Origin: Aliarcobacter sp.
GTDB lineage: Bacteria; Campylobacterota; Campylobacteria; Campylobacterales; Arcobacteraceae
Reading direction: 5' to 3'
Length of the DNA stretch: 64,000 nt
Assembly (NCBI GenBank): GCA_028688995.1
Contig: JAQTXB010000008.1
Span: forward strand, 1 to 64,000
Each line of letters opens with the position of its first letter. The first letter of the stretch is position 1. The position numbers were made by a program, and so were the translations under genes. Positions 53,657 through 63,415 of the stretch are shown here, piece by piece. Under the pieces are notes generated by a model. That model was not told the origin of the DNA, made no database searches, and saw only the letters and a list, made by a program, of their open reading frames with translations.

Positions 53657-56499
53657 TAAAGTGTTTCTTTTAGATTTCTATTTCTAGAAGCTAATGTTAT
53701 TGTAACAATTACTAATACTACAACATAATAAACCCACATAGGAATTGGAACAGGATCTCCTGTTGCATATGAGTGCATTCCTGATAGGTAGAAGTTTACT
53801 CCAAAATATGTCATTAATATTGAAGAGAAAGCTAATAATGAAGCTGTTGCAAAAGCAAAAGGTGTAGATAATGGTTTTACAAATCTTAAGTGTACAACTA
53901 TTGCATAAACTACAATTGATACATAAGCCCAAGTCTCTTTTGGATCCCATCCCCAATATCTTCCCCATGATTCATTAGCCCAAACTCCACCAAGGAAATT
54001 TCCAATAGTAACAGCAGCTAATCCAATAATTAAAGCTATTTCATTAATAGCAGTAATTGTTTTAATAGTTTCATCAATATGAGGTCTATTTTTTCTAAAA
54101 ATAAACATAATTAAAGTCATGAATCCTAAAATAGCTCCAAGTCCAAAGAATCCATAAGATGCTGTTAAAATTGAAACGTGGATTGTTAACCAGTAAGATT
54201 TTAATACTGGAACTAGATTTGTAATTTGTGGATCAATTCCTGTTAAATGTGCAGTAAACATAAAAATACTTGCAACAATAACAGCAGCACTTAATGCAAG
54301 AAGTGATTTTCTAAAGAAAATAACACCTGCAAATACAGCTGACCAAGAGATATACAATAGTGATTCATAAGTATCAGACCATGGTGCATGTCCTGAAATA
54401 AACCATCTATATCCCATTCCAAAAGTATGAACTGCAAATAATACAGCTAAGATTGTGAAAAATATTGTAGTTGTTTTTTTAGGTTGAATTTTTGGATTAA
54501 ATACCACAACAAATGCAACAATTAACATAATAAATCCAAGTGCTAAATAAGCCAATGTAACTTTGAAGAAAATATCTAATTTATTAAAGAAAATTTCATT
54601 TTTTATTTTACTTTCACTTGGAATTACAGCACTTCCTGCTTTTTGTTGATATAAAGTCATCATAGATAGAAATTTATCTGCTTCAGTCCAGTTATTATCA
54701 ACAACTGAATTTATAAATCCTCTTGTCATACTTTCAACTGCAGATTGATTTATACCTTTAAAAGTTTGCATAGCATCAAGTGGGTTATACCATTTATTAT
54801 TATCATTTTCCCCTGCATCATAAACTTTTGGATAGATATTAAATAAAGTTCCATTAAAAACTGAATAGATAATATTTAATCTTTCATCTAATTGGATAAT
54901 ATCTTTTTCGTAAGTTCCTCTATCCATTGGTTTTACTTGAAGAGCAGCTTCTGCTTCACCTGAAAGTAAATATTTACCATCTTTAAATACTTCTGCGAAT
55001 GCAATATATTTTTCATTTTCATCCACACCTAAGAATTTTTTTAATTTTGGAGTTTTAATTTTTATTACTTTTAAATTACTCCAAATATCAGGACGAGTTA
55101 GCATACCTAAAACTAATTGGTCAGAATTCATTCCATATAGTGTTGATTTTCCACTTAACTTTTGGATAATTTCCATATTAAGTGAAGATAATGGTTTCAT
55201 TCTTCCACCACTACTTTGTGTTACAAGTTTTGCGAAATCTTCAGCAGTTACTTTTGATTCGTCTTTAAATTTATTTAAATAATCTAATATTTGAGTAGTT
55301 TGAGCTGTTTCATTTATATTAGTTGAATTAGCTGGTTCTTCAGCTGCAAAAAGAGAATTTGTTGAAAATAAAAATGTACAAACAATTGCAATTGAAGCTA
55401 AATTTCTTGAACTTACAAATTTAGTTAATTTCCAGAATCTTGATTTTTTATCAAAGAAATTCATTACTAATCCTAAAGTTAATAGGAAATATCCTAAATA
55501 AGTTGGCCATTTTCCTGGGTCATTATTAACAGAAAGAACTGTTCCTGTTTCATCAGGAAAATATGAACTTTGGAAAAATAAGAAGTTTCCTTCATGCATT
55601 GTTCTATTCATAAAAATTCTATAATCATAAGTTTCACCATCTTGTTTAATTACTGTAACTTCAGATGCATAAGAAGAAGGAGACATACTTCCTGGGTATC
55701 TATCTAGTTGGAAGTCATTTAATCTAATAGAGAAAGGAATACCAACAACTTTTGAACCATATTCAAGTTTAACTTTTGTATCACCAAAAACAAGCTCTCT
55801 TGGAACACCTTCTTGACCTCTTTTCCCTGGTAATCTAACTGATTGAGTTTCACCATTAAATGTAACTTCAGCAGTTAAAATACCCATTTCTGCTTTACCT
55901 TTTTTACTTACTGTATAGTCAACATATTTAATATTTAAATCTTTTTCATTGTATTTTATACTGTAGTTAAATTTATTTAATTGTTGTGAAATAAGTTCTA
56001 TGATACCAGATTTATCGTTGGTATCCATACCTTTTCTAAGTGTGGAAGCAGCAAGTTCTACTTGATATTCTTTGTGAAATGAGTCATTAATATCAATTTG
56101 TAAATATGGCTCCAAAGAAGACATTTGATTTACTGTTTTACCTTCTGGTATTTGCATAATACCTTCATAACCAGCATATCTAGTTATTCCTGCACCTATT
56201 AATATAACAACAAACGATGTATGAAAAATAAATCTTGGTTTGTTTTTCCACATTTTAAATTTGAAAATAATACCTGTTAAATTTATTGTAGTTAAAACAA
56301 GTACAGTTTCATACCAAAGATTGTTATAAACTAAAACTCTAGCTGTTGATGTACCAAAATCATTTTCTATAAAGGTAGCATATCCAGCACCCATTGCTAA
56401 TATAGCAAGTAAAATTAATGTTGTCTTAAAAGAGAATAAGACGTTTGAAAGATTCAATAAATATCCTTTGATTTTTTTTATGCAAAGAATTATATTCAT
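53656..56499 (-). CDS. ccsBA: Fused ResB-CcsA cytochrome c synthase (System II)
   Basis: 947 residues. The N-terminal half is ResB/CcsB (about 1-380) with three membrane segments near the start and one near 335 and a large periplasmic part; a second large periplasmic region follows; the C-terminal half (about 625-947) is CcsA/CcmC-like with eight membrane segments. The WWD heme-handling motif is intact as WGRYWGWDPKETWAY (about 842-856), with external His residues in HTFGMGYRW and GMHSY. It exports heme and attaches it to CXXCH apocytochromes. The fusion is normal for Campylobacterota such as Helicobacter and Wolinella. Confidence 0.94.
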   Translation of the reverse strand: MNIILCIKKIKGYLLNLSNVLFSFKTTLILLAILAMGAGYATFIENDFGTSTARVLVYNNLWYETVLVLTTINLTGIIFKFKMWKNKPRFIFHTSFVVILIGAGITRYAGYEGIMQIPEGKTVNQMSSLEPYLQIDINDSFHKEYQVELAASTLRKGMDTNDKSGIIELISQQLNKFNYSIKYNEKDLNIKYVDYTVSKKGKAEMGILTAEVTFNGETQSVRLPGKRGQEGVPRELVFGDTKVKLEYGSKVVGIPFSIRLNDFQLDRYPGSMSPSSYASEVTVIKQDGETYDYRIFMNRTMHEGNFLFFQSSYFPDETGTVLSVNNDPGKWPTYLGYFLLTLGLVMNFFDKKSRFWKLTKFVSSRNLASIAIVCTFLFSTNSLFAAEEPANSTNINETAQTTQILDYLNKFKDESKVTAEDFAKLVTQSSGGRMKPLSSLNMEIIQKLSGKSTLYGMNSDQLVLGMLTRPDIWSNLKVIKIKTPKLKKFLGVDENEKYIAFAEVFKDGKYLLSGEAEAALQVKPMDRGTYEKDIIQLDERLNIIYSVFNGTLFNIYPKVYDAGENDNNKWYNPLDAMQTFKGINQSAVESMTRGFINSVVDNNWTEADKFLSMMTLYQQKAGSAVIPSESKIKNEIFFNKLDIFFKVTLAYLALGFIMLIVAFVVVFNPKIQPKKTTTIFFTILAVLFAVHTFGMGYRWFISGHAPWSDTYESLLYISWSAVFAGVIFFRKSLLALSAAVIVASIFMFTAHLTGIDPQITNLVPVLKSYWLTIHVSILTASYGFFGLGAILGFMTLIMFIFRKNRPHIDETIKTITAINEIALIIGLAAVTIGNFLGGVWANESWGRYWGWDPKETWAYVSIVVYAIVVHLRFVKPLSTPFAFATASLLAFSSILMTYFGVNFYLSGMHSYATGDPVPIPMWVYYVVVLVIVTITLASRNRNLKETL

Positions 56500-56580
56500 T
56501 AGAAGTTAATCCTGAGTTAATGAATGGTTGTTTTTTTGTTAATTTTGCCTAATTTAAGATGGAATTTTGACTTAAATATC

Positions 56581-56586
56581 TATAAT
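56581..56586 (+). promoter_or_regulatory. -10 box of cmoB giving a likely leaderless mRNA
   Basis: Perfect TATAAT, then TGCAAC, then the ATG at 56593. A start site 7 bases past the -10 is the A of ATG itself. No SD is present. Confidence 0.55.
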
Positions 56587-56592
56587 TGCAAC

Positions 56593-57507
56593 ATGAATTT
56601 AGAAATATTACAAAACAAAAAAAGTGAATGCAGAACTTGGAAAAATGTCGAACCTTGGTATTTACAACTACAAATTGCCTCTAAAATAAAAAAAGATAAT
56701 TTATCTATAGATTATGGTGATTGGTTTAGTGTTGGAGTTAAAGAAGATTTAACACAAGAAGAACAAGAGATTATATTACAAACTGCAAAGACATTAATAC
56801 CTTGGAGGAAAGGTCCTTTTAAAGTTTTTGGTTTAGAAATAGATAGTGAATGGCAAAGTAATATAAAATATAATTTAATACGGCCATATTTTAATCTAAA
56901 AGATAAAATTGTTGCAGATATTGGATGTAATAATGGTTATTATATGTTTAGAATGCTTGAAGATAAACCAAAAAGATTAGTGGGATTTGACCCATCACCT
57001 TTGACTTTACATCAATTTGAGTTTATAAATCATTTTATAAAATCAGATATTGTTTATGAAATGTTAGGCGTTGAGCATTTAGAATATTATAATCATAAGT
57101 TTGATTTTATTTTTATGCTTGGTGTTTTATATCATAGACCAGATCCTGTTGGAACTTTAAAGTCACTAGCTCGAGGATTAAATAGTAAAGGTGAGATTTT
57201 AATAGATACTTTTATGATAGATGGAGATGAAGAGTTGTGTTTAACTCCAAATAAAAGATATTCAAAAATTCCAAATATCTATTTTATTCCAACAATTCCA
57301 GCGCTTAAAAACTGGCTTGAAAGGGCAGGGTTTGAGGATATTGAAGTTCTTGCAACTACTATTACAACTTCTGAAGAGCAAAGAAAAACTGAATGGTCAT
57401 TTGATCAAAGTTTAGAAGATTTTTTAGATGAAAATGATAAAACAAAAACAGTTGAAGGGTACCCAGCTCCCAAAAGAGTTTATGTAAAAGCTAGAAAAGT
57501 TTTATAA
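56593..57507 (+). CDS. cmoB: tRNA U34 carboxymethyltransferase CmoB
   Basis: 304 residues from the ATG at 56593. An upstream in-frame ATG (56524) would add 23 hydrophobic residues absent from the family. ECRTWKNVEPWYLQLQIA, WRKGPFKVFGLEIDSEWQS, the SAM-binding VADIGCNNGYYMFRM and LGVLYHRPDP blocks match CmoB. It uses carboxy-S-adenosylmethionine to make 5-carboxymethoxyuridine at the wobble position. The partner CmoA, which makes that cofactor, is not in the window. It lies divergent to ccsBA. Confidence 0.93.
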   Translation: MNLEILQNKKSECRTWKNVEPWYLQLQIASKIKKDNLSIDYGDWFSVGVKEDLTQEEQEIILQTAKTLIPWRKGPFKVFGLEIDSEWQSNIKYNLIRPYFNLKDKIVADIGCNNGYYMFRMLEDKPKRLVGFDPSPLTLHQFEFINHFIKSDIVYEMLGVEHLEYYNHKFDFIFMLGVLYHRPDPVGTLKSLARGLNSKGEILIDTFMIDGDEELCLTPNKRYSKIPNIYFIPTIPALKNWLERAGFEDIEVLATTITTSEEQRKTEWSFDQSLEDFLDENDKTKTVEGYPAPKRVYVKARKVL

Positions 57508-57529
57508 AAAACAAAAGAGATACTAAAGA

Positions 57530-58504
57530 TTAAAATAAATCAATAGTATCTTCATCACTTAAATCACTAAATTTAAATATTTGACTTCTTCCTTTGTTTT
57601 TTGCTTCATAAAGCGCAATATCAGCATTTTTAATACACTCAGTTATTGTAATATCTGAGTGTATTCTATAAACTTCAAATCCAATACAGATAGTTTTTTT
57701 CAAAATTTGATTTCTTTCTTCATTAATCAAAATACTTACTTCTGCAAAATCTGAGATGATTTTCTTAGCAAGTTCTTCTGCTTGATATTCACTTGAATTA
57801 TTAATTAATGAGACTAAAAATTCATCACCATTTAATCTTCCAACCATATCAAATTCATTTATATTTGAGTGGATGACTTTTGCAAGTTCAATTAGTACTT
57901 TATCTGCAATATCATAATCAAACTCATCAATTACTGCTTTAAAATGGTCAATTCCAATCATTAAAAAATAGATTTCATCTTGAGTATTATTTGAAAGTCT
58001 TAAATGTGTTGTTAAATTTTCAATTAAATAATTTCTATTATAAACATTTGTTACAGAATCTAAAGATGATGATTCAATGAAGTTTTTCTTTAAAATACCA
58101 CTTTGGATTATTGGAGAAACTTGAAAAAATGCAGCTTCAATTGTGTCATATTTTGTTTCTAAAATTTTAAAATGTACTTTAGAAGTAGCACAAAATGAAA
58201 CAGTTGCATTTAAACTTGTATGAGTATTTATTATAAAGAAATACGATAAATCATCATCTAAATAAAACTCTTCACCTTTTTTTAAAATCACTTCTTTATA
58301 ATTTTTATTTACATCAAATAGTGAAAATGTAAGATTATCAATATTAAACTCTTTATTTAACCAAGTAGATATATCTTCAGCCATCTGTTTAATATTTGTA
58401 GCATATTGCAATTGCTCATGAAGATTAAAAATACTAACTAATGATTTGTAGTCATCTTCATTTGTTGCTGATGATTTAATTAATTCTAAGATCTTATTTT
58501 TCAT
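57530..58504 (-). CDS. GGDEF protein of the tandem pair, NGDEF variant
   Basis: 324 residues, soluble. The N-terminal part (about 1-145) is a helix-rich, GAF-like sensor. The GGDEF domain (about 150-315) has SVTNVYNRNYL, IGIDHFKAVIDEFDY and the signature NGDEF, so the first Gly is Asn; the C-terminal IALYEAKNKGRSQIF is intact. NGDEF variants can retain cyclase activity, so this copy may still make c-di-GMP. It is paralogous to the gene directly upstream on the same strand (58515), 10 bases away, including the last residues (D-x-x-x-DLF / D-FF). Confidence 0.88.
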   Translation of the reverse strand: MKNKILELIKSSATNEDDYKSLVSIFNLHEQLQYATNIKQMAEDISTWLNKEFNIDNLTFSLFDVNKNYKEVILKKGEEFYLDDDLSYFFIINTHTSLNATVSFCATSKVHFKILETKYDTIEAAFFQVSPIIQSGILKKNFIESSSLDSVTNVYNRNYLIENLTTHLRLSNNTQDEIYFLMIGIDHFKAVIDEFDYDIADKVLIELAKVIHSNINEFDMVGRLNGDEFLVSLINNSSEYQAEELAKKIISDFAEVSILINEERNQILKKTICIGFEVYRIHSDITITECIKNADIALYEAKNKGRSQIFKFSDLSDEDTIDLF

Positions 58505-58514
58505 ACATTATTAC

Positions 58515-59417
58515 CTAAAAGAAATCTATTTTATTTGTATCTTCTTCACTAAACATAAAAACTTGACTTCTTCCTCTGTTTCTAGCTTCATATAAAGCAA
58601 TATCAGATTTTTTTATTATTTCATCAACTGTAGTAGCATTATCAGGATATATTGAAATACCACCACAAATTGTTTTCATAAGTGTTTGTTTTGTTTGTTC
58701 ATTTATTACAACTTCTTTTTTACTAAAGTTATTAATAAGTTTCTGAGATATGAGTATAGCATTGTTTTCATTAATTATATTCTGTAAAATAACTAAAAAT
58801 TCATCATCAGAAATTTTAATAACTAAATCTGATTCTCTAACACTCTCTTTTAAAGTAGATGCAAGTGCTTTTAGAACTTTATCTCCAACTTCATAATCAA
58901 ACTCATCTATAACTGCTCTGAATTGATCAATACCAACTTTAATAAAAGCGATTTTCTTTTGTTCTCTATTTGAAATACTAAGTAAATTCCCCGCGTAATT
59001 ATCTAAATAGCATCTATTATACGAACCTGTTAAATGATCAACTAAAGATAATTCATTTAAAGTTTTTTCCATAAATTTACTAAACAATGATTGAGAAAAA
59101 ATTAGTAAAGACATTTTAATTGCATCTAAATGAGTTTTTACAGCTTCAAAATCATCTTGATTTTCCGACAAAAAATGAAAAATAATTTTAGTGTCACAAT
59201 TTTGTTTGAATTCTAAAGTATTAACTAAATAATCTTCATTTGTTTCAGCACATAAAAAAAGATTTTGAATATTGTCATTTTTCTTTATATCAATTTGCAA
59301 AAAATTTATATTATGATGTAACTTTAAATAATCAAAAATATTTAAACAACTCTTATCTAAATCCGTTAATTTTAACTTTTCATTTTCATTAATAATTGTC
59401 TCACAAGAAAAATTCAT
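58515..59417 (-). CDS. GGDEF protein of the tandem pair, degenerate SDDEF
   Basis: 300 residues, soluble. It has the same layout as its neighbour at 57530: N-terminal sensor region, then a GGDEF-like domain with VGIDQFRAVIDEFDY and IALYEARNRGRSQVF. The signature is SDDEF (in IKISDDEF), with both glycines lost, so diguanylate cyclase activity is unlikely; it may bind GTP or c-di-GMP as a regulator. The shared FDY...GDKVL and final motifs show a local gene duplication. It is the upstream member of the pair. Confidence 0.87.
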   Translation of the reverse strand: MNFSCETIINENEKLKLTDLDKSCLNIFDYLKLHHNINFLQIDIKKNDNIQNLFLCAETNEDYLVNTLEFKQNCDTKIIFHFLSENQDDFEAVKTHLDAIKMSLLIFSQSLFSKFMEKTLNELSLVDHLTGSYNRCYLDNYAGNLLSISNREQKKIAFIKVGIDQFRAVIDEFDYEVGDKVLKALASTLKESVRESDLVIKISDDEFLVILQNIINENNAILISQKLINNFSKKEVVINEQTKQTLMKTICGGISIYPDNATTVDEIIKKSDIALYEARNRGRSQVFMFSEEDTNKIDFF

Positions 59418-59433
59418 GAACTCATGCCTTTAT

Positions 59434-60027
59434 TTAAATATGTCTTTCCCATTGTTTTAGGGTTTGTATTTCACTTTTTAATGTTGTTTTATCCCCATGT
59501 CCTGGATAAATATGAAAATCTTCATTCCATTGTAATATTTTATTTAAACTTCGTTTCATTAACATAGCATTTGAGTTAGGAAAATCAAATCTTCCAATTG
59601 TACCTTTAAAAATAAAATCACCAGTAAAAAGATGTTTATCAATTTGTATTGCACTACATCCTGGTGTATGACCTGGAAAATGATGGAATTTTATTTTAAT
59701 TCCTTCAATCTCTATCTCTTCATCAGGATTTACTAAAACATCTGCATATGAAGGTGGCATTCCCATTCCATAAGGATCTAAAGTTAACATAAATTCATCA
59801 TCTTTTGGAATATAGAGTTTTAAATTATAATTTTCTTTTACTTCTTGGTTTGACCAAACATGATCAAAATGTCCATGAGTATTTAAAATGGCAATTGGAT
59901 TTTTTACATTTCCTTTAATCCAAGCGTAAGCATTAACACCTGGATCAATAATTATATCTTTATCATTTATAGTAACTATATAACAATTTGTTTGATAATC
60001 GCCCATTGGCTGAACATTTATATTCAT
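59434..60027 (-). CDS. Metallo-beta-lactamase-fold hydrolase
   Basis: 197 residues. The metal-binding HGHFDH motif (in LNTHGHFDHVWSNQ), a His in HHFPGHTPGCSAI, an Asp in FTGDFIFKGTIGR and a final His in YPGHGDKT are all intact. The size and order match the glyoxalase II-like/YcbL subgroup that hydrolyses thioesters. The true substrate is unknown. It sits 16 bases upstream of the degenerate GGDEF gene on the same strand and divergent from the DUF455 gene. Confidence 0.88.
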   Translation of the reverse strand: MNINVQPMGDYQTNCYIVTINDKDIIIDPGVNAYAWIKGNVKNPIAILNTHGHFDHVWSNQEVKENYNLKLYIPKDDEFMLTLDPYGMGMPPSYADVLVNPDEEIEIEGIKIKFHHFPGHTPGCSAIQIDKHLFTGDFIFKGTIGRFDFPNSNAMLMKRSLNKILQWNEDFHIYPGHGDKTTLKSEIQTLKQWERHI

Positions 60028-60081
60028 TTTTAACCTTACTTTGCTAAAATTGTAAAGATTATATCAAAAAAGAGGTTATTT

Positions 60082-60900
60082 ATGGATTATTTTTTTGTAT
60101 TGGAAGATATTTTAAATACAAGTAAACCAAAAGATAAAATAGAGAAGTTCAAAAGTTTTTATGATAAATTTTTGAATGATAATTATTTTATGGATGAATT
60201 TTATAAACCTTATACTTTTGATAAACCCTCTTATCATACATTTTTAGAAATTGTAAAACCAACAGCTTTACCTCCAATAAAAAATTTCAAATCAATTGAT
60301 GGAAAAAAATATCTTGTACATACAATTTTACATATTGAGTATTCTGCAATTGATTTAGCTTTAGATGCAGCTTTAAGATTTAAAAATATGCCAAAAAAAT
60401 ATTATGAAGATTGGCTAGAAGTTGCAAATGATGAGATAAGACATTTTTTAATGCTTGAAGAGTTATTAAGTGAACTTGGAGGAGTTTATGGAGATTTCCC
60501 AGTTCATAAAAATCTTTTTGAAGCAATGGAAGCAACACCTACATTTTTACGAAGAATGGCAGCAGTTCCTAGGTATCTTGAAGCAAATGGGCTTGATCAA
60601 AATCCAAAAATTATGGAAAAATTAAATTCAAATAGGGATGAGTTTAACAATAAGTTTTTAAAAGCTTTACAAATTATCTTGGATGAAGAAGTTGACCATG
60701 TTAAAAAAGGTGATATTTGGTTTAAATATGAGTGTGATAGATTAAACTTAGAGCCTGAATCTGCATATTTACAAATAATTGAAGAAGTGTTTCCTGGAAG
60801 TACAAAAAGAAAAATGGATTTAAATTTTACAGCGAGAAAAGAGGCGGGTTTTTCTTGTAATGAATTGAAAATTTTATCAAAAAAAGAAGAATGTAACTAA
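60082..60900 (+). CDS. DUF455 ferritin-like di-iron protein
   Basis: 272 residues, all-helical. The DUF455 layout is clear: HTILHIEYSAIDLALDAALRF with a Glu, NDEIRHFLMLEELL with E-x2-H, and DEEVDHVKKGDIWF with E-x2-H, the ligands of a ferritin-like di-iron centre, with the PTALPPIKNFKSIDGKKYL connecting part. The family has been linked to tRNA-modifying oxygenase-like enzymes (MiaE type) but the activity here is unknown. Its stop overlaps the following gene start (TAATG). Confidence 0.85.
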   Translation: MDYFFVLEDILNTSKPKDKIEKFKSFYDKFLNDNYFMDEFYKPYTFDKPSYHTFLEIVKPTALPPIKNFKSIDGKKYLVHTILHIEYSAIDLALDAALRFKNMPKKYYEDWLEVANDEIRHFLMLEELLSELGGVYGDFPVHKNLFEAMEATPTFLRRMAAVPRYLEANGLDQNPKIMEKLNSNRDEFNNKFLKALQIILDEEVDHVKKGDIWFKYECDRLNLEPESAYLQIIEEVFPGSTKRKMDLNFTARKEAGFSCNELKILSKKEECN

Positions 60901-61565
60901 TGATAACTTCGAATATTGACTCTATTATGGCGAAAATTTCCAATTCAACTAATTCATCTATTGGAACAACATCAAATCAATTTTTAAGTAATTTAGTTAA
61001 TAGTTCAAATTCCACTCAATCTACAACAAGAACAAACTCCTTAACTTACGAAAATATAAAAGGTATTTCTTTAGAAGAGATAGATACTTTATTTGTAAAT
61101 GAAGATGATAAAAATATGGCAAAAAATCTAAGACTTGCTACACTTTTTTCAAATGATGATTATTTATCAAAAGCTTTATTTAATACAGTTTTAGGGCAAC
61201 CATTTAATATAGGATATTCATATTTAAGTAATAGTTATAATGATAAAAATATGTTTTTATCTTCAAATAATAGTAGTTTAGCAGATTTATTACATGAATC
61301 TATAACTCAAAAAATTGCTAATCCAAATGCAAAGTCAACAGATGTAATATCACAAGATAAGTTAGATGAGATATTAACTGCTGTTAACTCTTTTAATTTT
61401 ATAAGTGCTTTATCTAATAGTTCAAAAAAAGGTTATGATAAATATAAAGATAAAAAAAATGATTATTCATTTTTGTATAATGACTATAATTTAAAATATC
61501 AAGAGTTAGTTTATAAATACCAAGAATTGGAAAATATAAACAAAACCTTGATTAAGCAGTTTTAA
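60900..61565 (+). CDS. Ser/Asn-rich protein of unknown function
   Basis: 221 residues. The first 50 are very rich in Ser, Asn and Thr (low complexity), then a helical part (about 55-170) and a coiled-coil end (about 185-221, DYNLKYQELVYKYQELE). No Sec signal. The composition is like that of flagellar-secreted or hook-associated proteins, but no motif confirms it. It is coupled to the DUF455 gene by a one-base overlap and convergent with the 61562 gene. Confidence 0.65.
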   Translation: MITSNIDSIMAKISNSTNSSIGTTSNQFLSNLVNSSNSTQSTTRTNSLTYENIKGISLEEIDTLFVNEDDKNMAKNLRLATLFSNDDYLSKALFNTVLGQPFNIGYSYLSNSYNDKNMFLSSNNSSLADLLHESITQKIANPNAKSTDVISQDKLDEILTAVNSFNFISALSNSSKKGYDKYKDKKNDYSFLYNDYNLKYQELVYKYQELENINKTLIKQF

Positions 61566-62155
61566 TAAATATTAATATTAAGCATTGCTTTTAAAATTGT
61601 ATCTTCTTCTACCATTTTTAGATTAGAATTTATTTTATGAGTTGATAATTTTCCTTCAATTGTTTGAAGAATATGCCAAAATCTCTCATTAAAAGGAGTA
61701 TCAAGCTCTTTTATTTTGTATTTAATAATTGTTTCAACAATTGTTTCAATACAGTGAAAATAAAATATTTTATTTTTTGCTCTTTGAGTTTTATAATTTC
61801 TCATTAATTTTAAATTTGCAACAAATGTATCTTTCTCAATTTCTGATAAATTTACTCTATTTCTAACAGCTTCTTCTTCACTATCTAAATGTTTTAAATA
61901 AGAGTCAATCTCCTGATTCATTGTATCTTCTAAATCAGGATGAAATTTTAGAAGTACATCAAGAATCTCATTTGGTTTTAATGGAGTCTCATTTAATTGG
62001 TGCGAATATTTCTTTTTTTGTTCATAAGTATGATTAATAGCATTTAACATATCAACTGCAAAAGATAGATAAATGAATTTATCTTCTTTTCCATCTTTAA
62101 AAGATACACCATGTTCACTAATAACTGGTTTTAATCCTGCGTATTCTAATTTCAT
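61562..62155 (-). CDS. Helical protein of unknown function
   Basis: 197 residues, predicted soluble and mostly alpha-helical, starting KLEYAGLKPVISEHGVSFK and containing the KFIYLSFAVDMLNAI segment. Ends in LNINIY. I recognise it only as a Campylobacterota-type conserved hypothetical. It starts 19 bases after the trpB stop on the same strand, so it may be read in one transcript with dnaJ and trpB. Confidence 0.65.
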   Translation of the reverse strand: MKLEYAGLKPVISEHGVSFKDGKEDKFIYLSFAVDMLNAINHTYEQKKKYSHQLNETPLKPNEILDVLLKFHPDLEDTMNQEIDSYLKHLDSEEEAVRNRVNLSEIEKDTFVANLKLMRNYKTQRAKNKIFYFHCIETIVETIIKYKIKELDTPFNERFWHILQTIEGKLSTHKINSNLKMVEEDTILKAMLNINIY

Positions 62156-62174
62156 TTCTATTCCTTATTTTTAT

Positions 62175-63392
62175 TTAAAATTTAGCATTTGGAATAGGGT
62201 AGTTCTCTATTACAAAATCAATATCTTTATCTCCACGACCACTAAGACTTACTAAAATAGTTTTATCTTTTGGAAGTGTTTGTGCAAGTTTCATAGCAAA
62301 TCCAACAGCATGAGCAGACTCAAGAGCTGGAATTATTCCTTCAAGTTGTGAAAGCTTATAAAAAGCATCAACTGCTTCATTATCATCACAAAGACCAACT
62401 TTACTTCTTCCAGATTCTTTTAAATAAGCATGTTCAGGACCAACAGATGGATAATCGATTCCACTTCCAATAGAGTAAACAGGAGCAGGATTTCCCTCTT
62501 TATCTTTTAGCATAATAGAATTAAACCCATGCATGATTCCTTCTTCACCATAAGTTAAAGTTGCACTATGTTCACCAATTTTATCACCTTTTCCCATTGG
62601 CTCAACTCCATAAAGATTTACTTCTTTATCATCAATAAATCCTGAGAATAACCCCATGGCATTACTTCCACCACCAACACAAGCTACAACATTATCTGGA
62701 AGTCTGTTTTCATGTTCAAAAAATTGTTCACGAGATTCAAATCCAATTACACTTTGGAAATCTCTTACCATCATAGGAAATGGATGAGGACCAACAACTG
62801 AACCAATACAATAAATAGAGTTTTCTGTATCAGCTAAATATGCTTCAAAAGCTGAATCAACTGCCTCTTTTAAAGTTTTAAGACCATGAGTTGCAGGTAC
62901 AACTTTTGCTCCAAGAATTTTCATTCTAACTACATTTGGATGTTCTTTTGCAATATCAACTTCACCCATGTGAATTTCACACTCTAAACCAAAATAAGCA
63001 GCTGCAGTTGCAAGTGCAACACCATGTTGTCCAGCACCTGTTTCAGCGATTACTTTTTTCTTTCCTAGATGTTTAGCTAAGATTACTTCAGCCATACAAT
63101 GATTTAATTTATGAGCACCAGTGTGATTTAAGTCTTCTCTTTTTAGATAGATTTTTGCACCACCACAAAAGTTTGTAAGATTTTTTGCAAAAGAAATAGG
63201 AGTAGGTCGCCCTTGATAGTGTTTTCTTACATATTTTAACTCTTCAATAAATTTAGGAGAGTTTTTTAGTTCTAAATAAGCTTTTGTAATTTCAGCAAAA
63301 GGTTTTTCTAAAACAGGAGGAATAAATGAACCTCCAAATTTACCAAAAAAACCATTAGCATCAGGCATTGTTTCTAAATATGTTTTGTTCAT
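62175..63392 (-). CDS. trpB: Tryptophan synthase beta chain, stand-alone copy
   Basis: 405 residues. The PLP-binding block HTGAHKLN has the Schiff-base Lys at residue 95; [21 protein letters not shown], the GGGSNAMG phosphate loop and the LSGRGDKD end are intact. It condenses indole and serine. It has [15 protein letters not shown] and [14 protein letters not shown] in place of the usual GQxxLxxK-like TrpB1 stretches, a divergent subtype that I recall from several Campylobacterota. No trpA is next to it; dnaJ is 23 bases upstream. It could be the main TrpB or an indole-salvage copy. Confidence 0.92.
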   Translation of the reverse strand: MNKTYLETMPDANGFFGKFGGSFIPPVLEKPFAEITKAYLELKNSPKFIEELKYVRKHYQGRPTPISFAKNLTNFCGGAKIYLKREDLNHTGAHKLNHCMAEVILAKHLGKKKVIAETGAGQHGVALATAAAYFGLECEIHMGEVDIAKEHPNVVRMKILGAKVVPATHGLKTLKEAVDSAFEAYLADTENSIYCIGSVVGPHPFPMMVRDFQSVIGFESREQFFEHENRLPDNVVACVGGGSNAMGLFSGFIDDKEVNLYGVEPMGKGDKIGEHSATLTYGEEGIMHGFNSIMLKDKEGNPAPVYSIGSGIDYPSVGPEHAYLKESGRSKVGLCDDNEAVDAFYKLSQLEGIIPALESAHAVGFAMKLAQTLPKDKTILVSLSGRGDKDIDFVIENYPIPNAKF

Positions 63393-63415
63393 TTATTCCC
63401 TTTTATTTTAATTTT

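Noticed and set aside
56524..56592. cmoB from the upstream ATG
   Set aside because: The added 23 residues are hydrophobic and absent from the family; the -10 box lies inside them.
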